Assembly (NCBI RefSeq): GCF_900114245.1
Contig: NZ_FOSK01000009.1
Span: 186,001-250,000 of the forward strand
Length of the DNA: 64,000 bases
Source: Pseudovibrio ascidiaceicola
GTDB lineage: Bacteria; Pseudomonadota; Alphaproteobacteria; Rhizobiales; Stappiaceae
Direction: 5' to 3'
Notes under the pieces: generated by a model
Database searches by the model: none
What the model was told of the DNA's origin: nothing
Seen by the model: the letters and a program-made list of their open reading frames with translations, nothing else
Shown: in pieces, positions 52,184 to 60,897 of the stretch
Layout: each line of letters begins with the position of its first letter
How positions within the stretch are numbered: the first letter of the stretch is position 1
Translations under genes and position numbers: made by a program

Positions 52184-52522
52184 TCAGTTCAGGTAGCGGG
52201 AACCGAACCTGTTCAGCGCGTCCCTTAAGGTTTCCTGTTCATCCAAATGACGGTTGGCTTCCATCTCGTTGTGATCCAGTTGAGGGCTTTCTTCCGTCAT
52301 GCGAAGGTGATCACCTGAGTTTTCCTGAAGTTCTTCGATAATATGATCGAAGACCTGTAAGCGCTCTTTTAAGGAGTGCTGGCCGCTGTGTTCCAGAAAA
52401 TCTTTCAGTTTGGCCAGTTCTGCCAGCAAAATGGTGTTGTCTGCGATTTCTGAGTGATAGGTGCTCATAATCCCTTCAAGAGCATTTACATCTTCACCAG
52501 CGTTTGGGTTTTCCAAGCTCAT
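52184..52522 (-). CDS. Small helical protein upstream of the hybrid kinase
   Basis: A 112-residue charged, likely helical protein (QHSLKERLQVFDHIIEELQE, DEQETLRDALNRFGS) with no signal peptide. It has a strong ribosome site (GAGGAG, seven bases before the ATG at 52522). It is on the same strand as the hybrid kinase, which begins 132 bases downstream, so the two may be one operon and the small protein could act on the kinase. No family is recognised. Confidence 0.65.
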   Translation of the reverse strand: MSLENPNAGEDVNALEGIMSTYHSEIADNTILLAELAKLKDFLEHSGQHSLKERLQVFDHIIEELQENSGDHLRMTEESPQLDHNEMEANRHLDEQETLRDALNRFGSRYLN

Positions 52523-52840
52523 TACAGGTCTCCTCGTTCTGGGGGAGCATGCGGTCGTTCCTATGGTGATATGTAATTATTATCTAGCGATAAAAAGAGG
52601 TAGTGAGCGTTGCCTAATGGAACTGAGGTAAGCCGTTGTTTAAGTCGGGCCGGACAGTTCTATGAGAACTTTAACGGTTTCATTGGAGTTAAGCTCGCTC
52701 ATGAAGACCGCCTTCCACGTTGATGGGTTTCTCATTTCTTAACCATCTGCTGAGTTCTAAAGTTCCAGAATCTCACGCGTTCGTCAGGCTCTCGTCATTC
52801 CTCACAAGCGTTTTAATGCAGATACCGTGAGGAGTTTGAT
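52523..52840. other. Intergenic region without recognised features
   Basis: This 318-base gap separates the divergent 112-residue and 211-residue genes. I saw no clear promoter, terminator, repeat or RNA. Confidence 0.4.
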
Positions 52841-53476
52841 ATGAGAAAAACAATAGGAGCGGGCGAGCTGGATGCCGCAACTTTGGAGTTTGGACTGCTG
52901 GTTGGGCTGCTTCTTCCCGAGGGAAAAGATCCTGTAGAATACAAACTCAACAAAGATTGGTTGAAAGACCCAGTTGCTCAATTGCGTAAGCAGCTGAAAA
53001 CCGTCAGCAAAGATCTCAATGGGTGCCTGAGCAATGCGCTAAATGCCTTGAAGAAGGGGCACAGTGATAGTGCTGAGGAGTTCAGCAAATGGAACCCGCT
53101 TCTTTTTCCAGCTATCGGTTTTGGAGGCCATGTCGGCGATCTGGGGGAAGTGCCTGCCATTGACTGGCTCTCGCTGATCACGAATGGCGGAGACGTGCCT
53201 GAAACCGTTGAAAACTGGGTTCAAAAAGTTGCCAGAGACCGAAAAACTCTAAAAGCATGGGGAGCCGCACTGGTTGGCCTCGTAACTGGTCACCTGGACC
53301 CCCCAACCGGAACGGGAACCTTGGACGATCCCTATCTCTTCGCGATCATGGAAGTGGGTTCGATGGGAACTTTGCACTTATCACTGGCCGCAAAGGAAGA
53401 AAAAGACGGTTCTGTCGCCCTTGTCCCAGGACTCTCGTTTGATAGCGATCCGATTGATCTGGATGGTGAGAACTGA
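52841..53476 (+). CDS. Orphan protein of unknown function
   Basis: A 211-residue soluble protein, start ATG at 52841 with GAGGAG seven bases upstream. It is mixed alpha/beta by eye; notable parts are LEFGLLVGLLLPEGKDPVEY, the Lys/Leu-rich helix of about residues 35-70 and a Gly-rich stretch LFPAIGFGGHVGDLGEVPAIDW. The C-terminus is acidic. No domain is recognised. Base composition looks like its neighbours. It is placed between the tor regulatory genes and the siderophore block, divergent from the kinase operon. Confidence 0.6.
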   Translation: MRKTIGAGELDAATLEFGLLVGLLLPEGKDPVEYKLNKDWLKDPVAQLRKQLKTVSKDLNGCLSNALNALKKGHSDSAEEFSKWNPLLFPAIGFGGHVGDLGEVPAIDWLSLITNGGDVPETVENWVQKVARDRKTLKAWGAALVGLVTGHLDPPTGTGTLDDPYLFAIMEVGSMGTLHLSLAAKEEKDGSVALVPGLSFDSDPIDLDGEN

Positions 53477-53601
53477 GGTAGGTAGGATATATCCATTGTT
53501 TGGTGATGCTTATTTGCAGGGGCTAATTATCTCTCCGTAATAGGGGACGCATGGTGCCTTATGTGCAAAAAAGTCGCCAGCCTTCAGCATGATAGAGACT
53601 G

Positions 53602-54240
53602 TCATTGCTCCAACCTCTCAACATCAAACACAAGATAGAGCAGGTTTTTGCACCAGTGCATTACGGTTTTGCGTTCTTGTTCATCTGTTGTGAGGGCGAC
53701 GATGTTGAGGCAGGAGACGCTGATGAGGTTTTGGAGATAGGCGAGACGCTGAGGATTGTGTGGCAGCTGGCGGCCAAACTTTTCCTGAATACGGATGAAG
53801 CGTGCCAGAATTTGGTTCACGTGCGCTTCTTCAAGCTCTGACAGCTCTTTGGATGAGTTCATGGAGCGGCGTAGTTGCCAGTGACCTGCAGAGTTGGCGT
53901 CATAGCTGATTGCCATTTGCTCGAACATGTCATCGATATAATCCCGGATCGGCTCGCTGCCATCGTAGCGGGTATCCAGTTCATCAAGTCCGGTAAGAGC
54001 GTTTTCCAGCCAACGGCGAAACAACTCATAAAGAATGGATTGTTTGTTGGGAAAGAAGTTGTAGAGCGAGCCCACACTGACACCAGCGCGGCGGGCAATC
54101 TCATTGGTGTTGATCCGATCAACCTGGCCTTCGCTCAGCATATCCAATGTTGTCTGCAGGATCAGTTCGATCTTTTCACGTGAGCGCTGTTGTTTGGCTT
54201 TCTTTCGCAAAGCGAGTGATTGCGCGTTCATGGATGGCAT
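53602..54240 (-). CDS. TetR family transcriptional regulator
   Basis: A 212-residue TetR repressor. The helix-turn-helix at about residues 20-60 reads TLDMLSEGQVDRINTNEIARRAGVSVGSLYNFFPNKQSILYELF. The ligand-binding domain (about 75-210) is helical. It is divergent from the siderophore receptor gene, so it probably controls that promoter or its own. The ligand is unknown. The start at 54240 lies upstream of the conserved NAQSLALRKKAKQQRS segment. Confidence 0.9.
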   Translation of the reverse strand: MPSMNAQSLALRKKAKQQRSREKIELILQTTLDMLSEGQVDRINTNEIARRAGVSVGSLYNFFPNKQSILYELFRRWLENALTGLDELDTRYDGSEPIRDYIDDMFEQMAISYDANSAGHWQLRRSMNSSKELSELEEAHVNQILARFIRIQEKFGRQLPHNPQRLAYLQNLISVSCLNIVALTTDEQERKTVMHWCKNLLYLVFDVERLEQ

Positions 54241-54346
54241 GGTCTGGCTGTCCTTTGTAAATCTCGCTTCCCTGTGTTCTGCCCAACAAGATTTCCAGAG
54301 GCAAGCCCTTTAAAAAAGAATCAGCAGATATACTCACTGAATATCT

Positions 54347-54361
54347 TGACTTATAAAGTCA
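54347..54361. promoter_or_regulatory. Iron-responsive operator candidate (TGA-N9-TCA)
   Basis: TGACTTATAAAGTCA is a 15-bp near-perfect palindrome with the TGA-N9-TCA layout of the RirA iron-responsive operator of Rhizobiales and Rhodobacterales. It lies between the TetR gene and the receptor start, overlapping a TTGACT -35-like hexamer (54346-54351), with a TACTAG -10-like hexamer 17 bases further. It could instead be a TetR operator. The rest of the 54241-54538 gap shows nothing else. Confidence 0.6.
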
Positions 54362-54538
54362 TGTTATCTACTAGATTAAAAATCGAGTTATTGCTCAACT
54401 TTTTGATCGTTAGGCCTGAAGCTGTCGCAATTTCTAAAAATTTTGAAAAATCAAATGATTGCGCTCCATCCAAATTAACCGTCAAGCCAGAAGCCAGACA
54501 CCTTTGGAGCGATTATCAGTGGGATAGGTGTTTGAAAC

Positions 54539-56872
54539 ATGGGCATCCACTACAAGTCTGCGCTTCTGTCTGGCTCCTCTATTAGCTTGCTGCTGTTTGC
54601 TGGAATTGCGAATGCGCAAGAGGCGGGACCTCCCAATCAGGATCTGGATGAGGTTGTTGTATACGGCTCTTCCGTCGCCGAAGACGCGTTGGCGCCGACC
54701 CTGGGTTATGTCCCAACTGAGACAGCGAGTGCAGGCCGTATTGGTTTGCCGATCGAGGAAACACCACGTTCTGTTTCGGTGGTTTCCTCTCAGCAGATGG
54801 AAGATCAGGGCGCAGAATCTATTGTGGATGCGATCTCCTATAGCGCGGGTGTGATGCCGGCAATTTATGGTTTCGACCTTCGCTACGATAACTACACAAT
54901 TCGCGGCTTTGAAAGTGGTGTAGGTGGTGTGAACTACCGGGACGGCCTGCCGTTGCGCATCTTTGCGTGGGGTGGTTGGAACATTGAACCGTTTGGTGTG
55001 GAACGTGTTGAAGTGCTGCGCGGGCCTTCCTCTGATCTAATCGGGGCTAATCAGCCTGGTGGTCTGGTGAATACAGTCACTAAGCGCCCACTGGAGGATT
55101 TTGAGGCCAAGATTCAGGCCTCATATGGCAATCACAACCGCAAGCAAATTGCTGCAGATGTGACGGGTTCTTTGTCCGAAGCGTCGCCCATCAGTTATCG
55201 TTTGGTCGGTGTAGGACGGCTTTCTGATACGCAGGTGGATGAAGTCAAAGATGACCGACTATATTTTGCTCCATCACTTACCGCTAAGATTGGCGACAAT
55301 ACCAAGCTGACTTTGCTGGCGCAGTACCAGAAGGATATTCAGGGCGCCAGCTGGCAGATCCTGCCAAGCATGGGTACATTAAAGAGCAATGGTCAAGAAG
55401 GTGATTTTGATTATAGTACCTTTGCAGGAGACCCGGATCGGAAGGGTTTGAACCGGGACCAGCATTATATTGGTTACGAGCTGGACCACGATTTTGGTGA
55501 CGGTGTTGAGCTCTATCACCGTGCCCGCTTAGCCTATAACAAAATCAACTATGATAGCGCTTATAACGGCGGCGCGCTTGATTTTGATAGTTTGACCAGC
55601 AGTCCAACTGCCATTTCTGGTATTGATACTGCAGTTCTCATTGCCAACGAAGTGGATGAAACTGCGTGGCAAGGCTCTGTTGACACGGCGTTGAAATGGG
55701 ACAAAGAATTCGGGGCGGTCTCAACACAGTTTGTAGCGGGTGTCGATCTTTATAAAGGTCAGTCAGAAGCAGATCTGGGCGGCGGCTATGCAGGTGAGAA
55801 AAACCTGAAAACGGGTGATATCACTAGTAATTTGGGCAATCTTCTCAAGGCCGGTGGGACCACTGGGAACCCAGTCGCAGACAATGCATTTTATGCTTAT
55901 GTTGATGGACTGCTGGCTCCGCAAACCGGTTATCAGGACCAGAAGGTTTCGCAAGCGGGTGTATATGCTGCTGCCAACTCAAAGATTTTTGACAAATTTC
56001 GTCTTGATTTGAGCCTGCGTCATGACTGGCTCTCAACTGAAACCAGAGCAAAACTTGCTTCTCCAGGAGCAATGGCAGCGCATGAAAGCACCTACAATAC
56101 TGCGCTTACAGGCCGTATTGGTGCTTCTTACGTGAGTGATATAGGATTCATTCCGTTTGTCAGCTATGGTACTTCCTTTGACGTTCCGCCAGCAGGTGTG
56201 ACCACAGACGGGAAAGTCTTTGATCCGACCACAGCAGAGCAGTTCGAAGTTGGACTGAAATATGCACCAGAAGCCTTCAACGGGTTCTTCAGTGTTACAG
56301 GCTTCCATATCACCAAAGACAATCTGGTGGTCTCTGACCCAGATAATTCAGCACACCGAGCACAGGTCGGAGAGGTAAGATCTCAGGGGATTGAAGTAGA
56401 AGGGGCAATTGAGTTGTTCAACGGCTTGTCGGCGCTTGCCAGCTACACCTACCTTGATACAGAAATCACCAAGGATCTGACTGGCAAACTGGCAGGCAAA
56501 CAGCTGGAGCGCACGCCAGAACATTCTGGGTCCTTTTGGCTCAAGTATGATTTTGCCGATCAGGGCAACTGGTTGGATGGCTTGAGTATAGCTGCCGGCG
56601 CTCGTTATCTGGGGGATCGTTATGCAGACACAAAAAACACGGTACAGCTGGACGCTGTCACACTGCTCGATGCGGGGGTGACTTATGAATACAACAATCT
56701 GAAGCTCTCCTTCACAGGACGAAACCTTGCTGACAAGTCCTACATCAGCCATTGCGGAACTGCCTCGCTGGCAGATCCATCACTTGGGCTTTCTATCCCA
56801 ACGATGGATTCCATGAACTGTACTTATGGCCGAGGGCGTGAGTTGCGGTTGCAGTTGACCAGTACTTTCTAG
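54539..56872 (+). CDS. TonB-dependent siderophore receptor
   Basis: A 777-residue outer-membrane receptor. It has a signal peptide (SISLLLFAGIANAQ), a TonB box around DEVVVYGSS, a plug domain (about 50-200) with IEETPRSVSVVSSQQM and RDGLPLRIFAWGGWN, VEVLRGPSSDLIGANQPGG, and a 22-strand barrel ending in TSTF. It belongs to the TIGR01783-type siderophore receptors related to FhuA. The siderophore is unknown. The start ATG at 54539 lies after an intergenic control site. The binding-protein and permease genes follow in order. Confidence 0.93.
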   Translation: MGIHYKSALLSGSSISLLLFAGIANAQEAGPPNQDLDEVVVYGSSVAEDALAPTLGYVPTETASAGRIGLPIEETPRSVSVVSSQQMEDQGAESIVDAISYSAGVMPAIYGFDLRYDNYTIRGFESGVGGVNYRDGLPLRIFAWGGWNIEPFGVERVEVLRGPSSDLIGANQPGGLVNTVTKRPLEDFEAKIQASYGNHNRKQIAADVTGSLSEASPISYRLVGVGRLSDTQVDEVKDDRLYFAPSLTAKIGDNTKLTLLAQYQKDIQGASWQILPSMGTLKSNGQEGDFDYSTFAGDPDRKGLNRDQHYIGYELDHDFGDGVELYHRARLAYNKINYDSAYNGGALDFDSLTSSPTAISGIDTAVLIANEVDETAWQGSVDTALKWDKEFGAVSTQFVAGVDLYKGQSEADLGGGYAGEKNLKTGDITSNLGNLLKAGGTTGNPVADNAFYAYVDGLLAPQTGYQDQKVSQAGVYAAANSKIFDKFRLDLSLRHDWLSTETRAKLASPGAMAAHESTYNTALTGRIGASYVSDIGFIPFVSYGTSFDVPPAGVTTDGKVFDPTTAEQFEVGLKYAPEAFNGFFSVTGFHITKDNLVVSDPDNSAHRAQVGEVRSQGIEVEGAIELFNGLSALASYTYLDTEITKDLTGKLAGKQLERTPEHSGSFWLKYDFADQGNWLDGLSIAAGARYLGDRYADTKNTVQLDAVTLLDAGVTYEYNNLKLSFTGRNLADKSYISHCGTASLADPSLGLSIPTMDSMNCTYGRGRELRLQLTSTF

Positions 56873-56941
56873 AGTTTCTCAATCAGTAAATACGTTGATG
56901 CCACGGGCTTTACGGTCCGTGGCTGGTTTTGTGAGAGTGAC

Positions 56942-57982
56942 ATGCAAACCATCCACGCATGCATCAAGAAGATAGAGCTGTTGTTGTACAGCGGTTTGCT
57001 GTGTCTTGCTGTAAGCCTGCTGGGCATTCAGCAGACGACAGCAGCTGAGTTTCCTGTGGTTTTTGAGCATCAGTATGGGACAACGACGGTCACAGCAGAG
57101 CCCAAACGGATCGTTTCTGTCAGTTTCATTGGGCATGACTTCCTTCTGGCGTTGGGAGTGAAGCCGGTAGCGCTTCGGCGTTGGTATGGCAATTACCCGA
57201 GCGGTGTTTGGCCTTGGGCGCAGCCCGCTCTGGAGGATGCTAAGCCGACAGTCATGTGGGGTGAGATCAATGTGGAGCAGATCGCTGCTCTGAAACCTGA
57301 TCTGATCTTGGGTTTGTGGTCTGGAATGACCCGTTCTCAGTACAAGATACTTTCGCAGATTGCGCCCGTTCTCGTGCCTGAAGAACGTTTCGGGGATTAC
57401 GGCACGCCGTGGCAGCAGATGACGCGCACGATCGCGAAAGCTGTTGGACAGCCTGAAAAAGGTGAGCAGGTGGTGCTGGATCTGGAAGCGCGCTTTGCGG
57501 CCATTAAGAAACGCAATCCGGCATGGCTCGGCAAGTCTGCTGTGGTTGTGTGGCCAGGTGATATTGGGGCCTATCCTTCGTCAGATTTGCGTGGGCGTTT
57601 TCTGAGCGATCTTGGGTTTGTTGTCTCCGAAAAAGTTGAGGCGCTTGTTCGCAGCGATCTTTTTTATGTTCGTGTCTCGCCAGAGGATTTGGATCCGATT
57701 GATACGGATGTGCTGATCTGGCTCGACTTTGGCTCAGGAGCCACTCAAATCAACACCTTGCGCTTGCGCCCAACCATGAGGGCTTACAAAGAAGGGCGCG
57801 AGGTGGTGGCGACGCCGATGATTGCTGCTGCGCTCTCGCATTCTTCACCGCTGAGCCTGAACTTTGCGTTGGACCAGCTGGAACCGTTGATCGCGGCGGC
57901 GATTGATGGTGACCCGGCAACACCTGTTGCAACTTCGGTTGAGGCAGGCATCACCCGTGCACAGCAAATGGAGGGGCGGTGA
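56942..57982 (+). CDS. Iron-siderophore ABC transporter substrate-binding protein
   Basis: A 346-residue periplasmic TroA/FecB-type protein with a signal peptide (SGLLCLAVSLLGIQQTTA, cleavage near residue 34). Conserved blocks are EPKRIVSVSFIGHDFLLALGVKPVALRRWYG, VEQIAALKPDLILGLWSGM and RTIAKAVGQPEKGEQV. It picks up the ferri-siderophore from the receptor and delivers it to the two permeases. No lipobox Cys is at the signal cleavage site, so it is soluble in the periplasm. Its stop overlaps the next start (TGATG). Confidence 0.9.
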   Translation: MQTIHACIKKIELLLYSGLLCLAVSLLGIQQTTAAEFPVVFEHQYGTTTVTAEPKRIVSVSFIGHDFLLALGVKPVALRRWYGNYPSGVWPWAQPALEDAKPTVMWGEINVEQIAALKPDLILGLWSGMTRSQYKILSQIAPVLVPEERFGDYGTPWQQMTRTIAKAVGQPEKGEQVVLDLEARFAAIKKRNPAWLGKSAVVVWPGDIGAYPSSDLRGRFLSDLGFVVSEKVEALVRSDLFYVRVSPEDLDPIDTDVLIWLDFGSGATQINTLRLRPTMRAYKEGREVVATPMIAAALSHSSPLSLNFALDQLEPLIAAAIDGDPATPVATSVEAGITRAQQMEGR

Positions 57983-59031
57983 TGTTTGTTGAAGCTGCTC
58001 AACGTGTTGGAACTGCTGATGGTTCTGTTGTTTCCGGTAGATCTCGTGGTGGTTGGTCGCTCCTGTTTTTGCTGATCCTGGCTGTGTTATCTGTTGCTTC
58101 GCTTGGTGCAGGTGTGCGTGCAGTCCCGTTCTCAGCAATCAGTGATGCTTTATTGGCAACCGATCTAAGCAATCCAGATCATATCGTGATTATGGAAATG
58201 CGTGTGCCGCGGCTCATTGGGGCGCTGTTGATCGGCGCGTCTCTGGCAATGGCTGGTGCCATCATGCAGATCGTGACGCGTAACCCGTTGGCTGATCCGG
58301 GATTGTTTGGAGTGAATGCCGGTGCCTCTATGGCCGTTGTGCTCTCCATTTGGGGAGCAGGCATTTCTGCGGCCGGGATGTTCATCTGGCCAGCAATGGC
58401 GGGTGCGTTTGTGGTGAGCATTGCGGTGTATGGGCTTGCCAATCTGGGGCAGGGCGGAGCCAGCCCCTTGCGCATGGCTTTGGCAGGTGCAGCTGTCAGC
58501 TCGTTCCTTTTGGCATTGGTGCGTGGTGTACTGCTGGTCAGTCAGCAAACGTTGGAAACCTATCGCTTCTGGGTGGTTGGCTCACTGCAAGGCGTCAAGC
58601 CGGAGATCTTGTTCCAACTATGGCCGTTCTTTGCAGCTGGCTTTCTTGCCTGCGTTCTCCTCGGGCGCTGGCTCAATGCACTTTCGCTTGGTGAGGATTT
58701 AGCGAAGTCACTTGGCACTAAAATGGGTCTTGTGAAGGCGTTGAGTTTGTTTGCTGTGGTCTGTCTCTCAGGCGGTTCTGTCGCTTTGGCAGGACCTGTT
58801 GCATTTGTGGGGCTTGTTGTGCCGCATGTGGCACGACGCTTCAGTGGAGCGGACAGCGCTTGGTTGTTGCTGTTCTCAGCTTTGCTGGGTGCGTTGTTTG
58901 TGCTGTCCGGAGACATTCTTGGCCGAATAGTGCTTGAAGGTCGTGAGCTGCAAATTGGCGTCACAGTGGCATTGGTAGGTGGTCCGTTCTTCGTCTGTCT
59001 CCTCAGAAAAACAAGGATGATGTCTCCATGA
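57982..59031 (+). CDS. FecCD-type iron-siderophore permease, first
   Basis: A 349-residue FecCD (BtuC) permease with about ten helices. Family marks are GALLIGASLAMAGAIMQIVTRNPLADPGLFGVNAGASMAVVL, the conserved EDLAKSLGTKMG cytoplasmic loop and PVAFVGLVVPHVARRF. The start overlaps the binding-protein stop (TGATG), and the end overlaps the next gene by four bases. It forms a heterodimer with the second permease. Confidence 0.94.
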   Translation: MFVEAAQRVGTADGSVVSGRSRGGWSLLFLLILAVLSVASLGAGVRAVPFSAISDALLATDLSNPDHIVIMEMRVPRLIGALLIGASLAMAGAIMQIVTRNPLADPGLFGVNAGASMAVVLSIWGAGISAAGMFIWPAMAGAFVVSIAVYGLANLGQGGASPLRMALAGAAVSSFLLALVRGVLLVSQQTLETYRFWVVGSLQGVKPEILFQLWPFFAAGFLACVLLGRWLNALSLGEDLAKSLGTKMGLVKALSLFAVVCLSGGSVALAGPVAFVGLVVPHVARRFSGADSAWLLLFSALLGALFVLSGDILGRIVLEGRELQIGVTVALVGGPFFVCLLRKTRMMSP

Positions 59032-60068
59032 AGTTACTCGGTCATCATCTCGTCGTGCCGTTACCCGGCGGTGCATTGCTCATGCGTAAGCGCAGTGCTG
59101 TGGTGGGTGCAGTCTTGCTGGTACTCAGCTTAGTTGCACTGTTTGCTGCGCATTGGCTTGGAGCTTATCCAATCTCAGCAAACCGTATCGTTCCGCTGTT
59201 CTTCAGCGGGGAAGGCGGTGTGGACCAACTCATCCTTCTGGATGTGCGGATGCCGCGTATTCTCGTCGGAGTGTTTGTGGGCGGTCTTATGGGCATGTCC
59301 GGCGCAATCTTTCAGGCACTTATGCGTAACCCGCTGGCATCGCCAGATGTGCTTGGGTTCAATGCAGGCGCCGCGTTTGGTGCATTGTTGACGATCTTCC
59401 TGTTTGGATCTGCAGCCTACGTGTTTTGGGGGGCAGTGGCTGGTGGAGTGTTGACGGCGCTTCTTGTGGTCGCACTGTCCTGGCACCGCGGGCTTGATCT
59501 GTTCCGGTTGATCATGGTTGGTATTGGTATTGGGTTCACTCTGCTGGCCTGTGCTGATTTTCTCATGTCTCAGCTTGATATTCAGCGTGCTTCTGACATG
59601 GCAAAATGGCTCGTCGGTAGTCTTGGGCAGGTGCAACGCGAAGACATAGCACCGGTTGCCATCGCATTTGTCGTTCTGGGCGCACTGGGTGTTGTGCTGC
59701 AGTACTTTTTGGACAGACTTGCCTTCGATGAGGACCTGGCAGCGGGCTTGGGCCTCAAAGTGAATGGCCTGCGGTTGCTTCTGGTTGCTGTTGCTGTGGT
59801 CATGACAGCAACAGCTGTTGCAGTTGCTGGCCCAATCCCTTTTGTGGCCTTTGTCTCTGGCCCAATAGCTCGCCAGCTTTCCAGAACTCCATCGTCAGCG
59901 CTTATCCTTGCTGCTGGGATTGGTATTCTCGTCACGTTGTTATCTGACACCGCTGCACGCACATTGGTTGCAGCTTTTCAAATGCCGACGGGTGTTTTTA
60001 CAGCTCTTATCGGTGCTCCCTATCTTATTTGGTTGCTTGCCCGGCAGGCAAAACGGAACCTCATCTAA
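59028..60068 (+). CDS. FecCD-type iron-siderophore permease, second
   Basis: A 346-residue paralogous FecCD permease with GALIxG-type MRNPLASPDVLGFNAGAAFGALLTIF, the loop DEDLAAGLGLKVNG and GPIPFVAFVSGPIARQLSRT. It overlaps the first permease (ATGA) and the ATPase start (TAATG). In the E. coli fec and fhu systems this arrangement is one ABC importer. Confidence 0.94.
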   Translation: MKLLGHHLVVPLPGGALLMRKRSAVVGAVLLVLSLVALFAAHWLGAYPISANRIVPLFFSGEGGVDQLILLDVRMPRILVGVFVGGLMGMSGAIFQALMRNPLASPDVLGFNAGAAFGALLTIFLFGSAAYVFWGAVAGGVLTALLVVALSWHRGLDLFRLIMVGIGIGFTLLACADFLMSQLDIQRASDMAKWLVGSLGQVQREDIAPVAIAFVVLGALGVVLQYFLDRLAFDEDLAAGLGLKVNGLRLLLVAVAVVMTATAVAVAGPIPFVAFVSGPIARQLSRTPSSALILAAGIGILVTLLSDTAARTLVAAFQMPTGVFTALIGAPYLIWLLARQAKRNLI

Positions 60069-60859
60069 TGCTTGAGCCTCAAGAAAATACGCCGCTGGAA
60101 GCCAAGGATCTAGGGCTTTCGTTTGGATCGCATGTTGTCCTTAAGGACTTTAATCTGGCAGTCCCGAAAGGGCGGGTTTCGGTTGTGATTGGCCCGAATG
60201 CCTGCGGAAAATCGACACTCCTGCGGTCATTGGCTCGATTGGAAAAACCGAGTGCGGGTACTGTGTTGCTGGATGGTAAATCCATCCACAAGCAGCCCAC
60301 ACGCGGGGTTGCCAAGCGCCTCGGTATTTTGCCCCAGATGCCTGTTGCACCTGAAGGTATCACGGTTGGTGATCTTGTAAGCCGCGGTCGTACGCCTCAC
60401 CAGTCCGTCTGGCGGCAATGGTCGCGGCAGGATGAAGTGGCCATTCAAAATGCGATGGACATGACAAAAATTACTGAGCTGCGTGACAAAGCTTTCAGTT
60501 CGCTATCTGGCGGTCAGCGGCAACGTGTCTGGATTGCAATGGCACTGGCACAGGAGACTGATCTGTTGTTGCTGGATGAACCAACGACTTTTCTTGACCT
60601 TGCACACCAGATTGAACTGCTTGAGTTGTTGAAGCGATGCAATGAAGAACAGCAAATGACGATCGTCGCTGTGTTGCACGATATCAACCTCGCAGCACGC
60701 TATGCTCATCATCTTGTGGTGATGAAGAACGGGCAAATCGAAGCGCAGGGCAGTGCTGACAAGGTCATCACACAAGACATCATGAAATCAACCTTTGGTC
60801 TGGAGTGCTATGTGATGCCTGATCCGGTGAAGGGAACCCCGCTGGTTGTTCCAGCTTGA
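60068..60859 (+). CDS. Iron-siderophore ABC ATP-binding protein (FepC type)
   Basis: A 263-residue ATPase with Walker A GPNACGKSTLLR, signature LSGGQRQRVWIAMAL, Walker B LLLLDEPTTFLDL and the His switch in LHDINLAARYAHH. The ATG at 60068 shares an A with the permease stop (TAATG); a start at 60029 is in frame but lies inside the permease gene. It powers the FecCD permeases. Confidence 0.95.
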   Translation: MLEPQENTPLEAKDLGLSFGSHVVLKDFNLAVPKGRVSVVIGPNACGKSTLLRSLARLEKPSAGTVLLDGKSIHKQPTRGVAKRLGILPQMPVAPEGITVGDLVSRGRTPHQSVWRQWSRQDEVAIQNAMDMTKITELRDKAFSSLSGGQRQRVWIAMALAQETDLLLLDEPTTFLDLAHQIELLELLKRCNEEQQMTIVAVLHDINLAARYAHHLVVMKNGQIEAQGSADKVITQDIMKSTFGLECYVMPDPVKGTPLVVPA

Positions 60860-60897
60860 TGCCACTAACGACTTCAATAATTTAGAAGAGCACTTTG

